DNA of 64,000 nt from Trogon surrucura (lineage: Eukaryota; Chordata; Aves; Trogoniformes; Trogonidae), in NCBI GenBank assembly GCA_020746105.1, contig CM036622.1:16464987-16528986 (forward strand), read 5' to 3'. The notes beneath the pieces are model-generated. The model did not search any database and was not told where the DNA came from. It worked only from the letters and a program-made list of their open reading frames with translations. Positions within the stretch are counted from its first letter, which is position 1. Every line of letters begins with the position of its first letter. Made by a program: the position numbers and the translations under genes. Positions 63,201 through 64,000 of this stretch are shown here, one piece after another.

Positions 63201-64000
63201 GACTGAATGTTGCTTGTCCAGCTCTTTGGTAATCAGCTACCTCTTTTTTGCCATATTCTTTACAGAGTATGGTTGACACACTATTTGTAAGGCTGGGATA
63301 TTGCAGTCGGCTGTGACCAGCTTAGCTGGGGGAAAAAAAACAAACAACCAAAAAAAAAAGCAAATCACTGTTGAAGGTAGGTATTGAATAAAAAAGACCA
63401 GGTGACTAGGAAATACTGCCAGCACATATGTGTTTGCCTACAGCACAGTGTGTGCGTATTTTTTCTCTTCCAAGTGCGAATGGTACTGACAGACAACATA
63501 CAGGTAAAATTATGACCATTCTTCACTCCAAGCGTTTAATAGGAAAATCCACTGCGGGGAGAGAGTAGGAGAACAGAATATTGCTCTCCAGTCGCGGTAC
63601 TTATCTTGTCTCCAGTCTCTTGTGAATGTCTTATTTTATTTATCTTTGGTCTTCCAGGCAGAGAGAAGAGGTGTGCTCTGAGCCACAGCCGCAGTGTTGC
63701 TTGGCTCTAGGACACCGAGCTCCTTCTCAGCTTTCAGCTTCTACTGCACCCATCGGGGTGGAGGGCCATTTGCCAGGTTTATTATGTCGGCAAAAAGTGA
63801 AACACGCCTATAAAATTTAAAAAAAAAATAGGTATAAAGTATTATGTAAACTCAATGACAAGGACTCTGAATTACAAGCAGCGGTAATCTGGCAGTGTCT
63901 TAGTTTTTCATGGTACCTTCCCCACGGTGTTAGCATCTTTTGTCTGGCAGGTATTCAATTCAGAAATCATGAAATTCCACTCAGGCAAGCATTATGGCTT

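Overview
This is vertebrate nuclear DNA, most likely from a bird. It holds CR1-type LINE copies, the dominant retrotransposon of bird genomes, and one exon that I recognise as the beta-2-specific first exon of RARB (retinoic acid receptor beta). CR1 also occurs in other reptiles, so 'bird' is an inference. I cannot name the species.

The RARB P2 promoter and first exon sit at about 50.28-51.00 kb on the + strand. In order they comprise a CRE-like site, an auxiliary retinoid element, the DR5 retinoic acid response element, a TATA-like box, and a long 5' leader with four overlapping upstream ORFs. The coding segment of 52 codons plus one base (start at 50848) ends at a GT splice donor at 51005. 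It is the isoform-specific A region. The DNA-binding and ligand-binding domains are encoded beyond the window. The layout implies autoregulation: receptor with RXR on the DR5 raises transcription of its own gene, while the leader tempers translation.

Everything left of the promoter (1-50.28 kb) has no gene I can support. From the known architecture of RARB it probably lies within the long first introns of transcripts from the distal P1 promoter, but no P1 exon is visible. Everything right of 51004 is the first part of the beta-2 first intron.

Three CR1 copies of different ages, all on the + strand, lie at 2890-3314, 13555-13830 and 17165-18770. The last keeps a recognisable but broken reverse transcriptase. 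GC-rich patches occur at 2140-2850 and 49.26-49.90 kb, around P2, and at 55.42-55.90 kb. The last is an intronic CpG-rich island that may be a further regulatory element.

The most interesting unlabelled signals are a perfect DR5-type element far upstream (1523-1539), the compact uORF array, an extreme T-rich tract 150-200 bp upstream of P2, the intronic CpG island, and a 26-bp near-perfect palindrome at 54.4 kb. Most short open frames in the window start at non-ATG codons or match nothing, and I regard them as chance.
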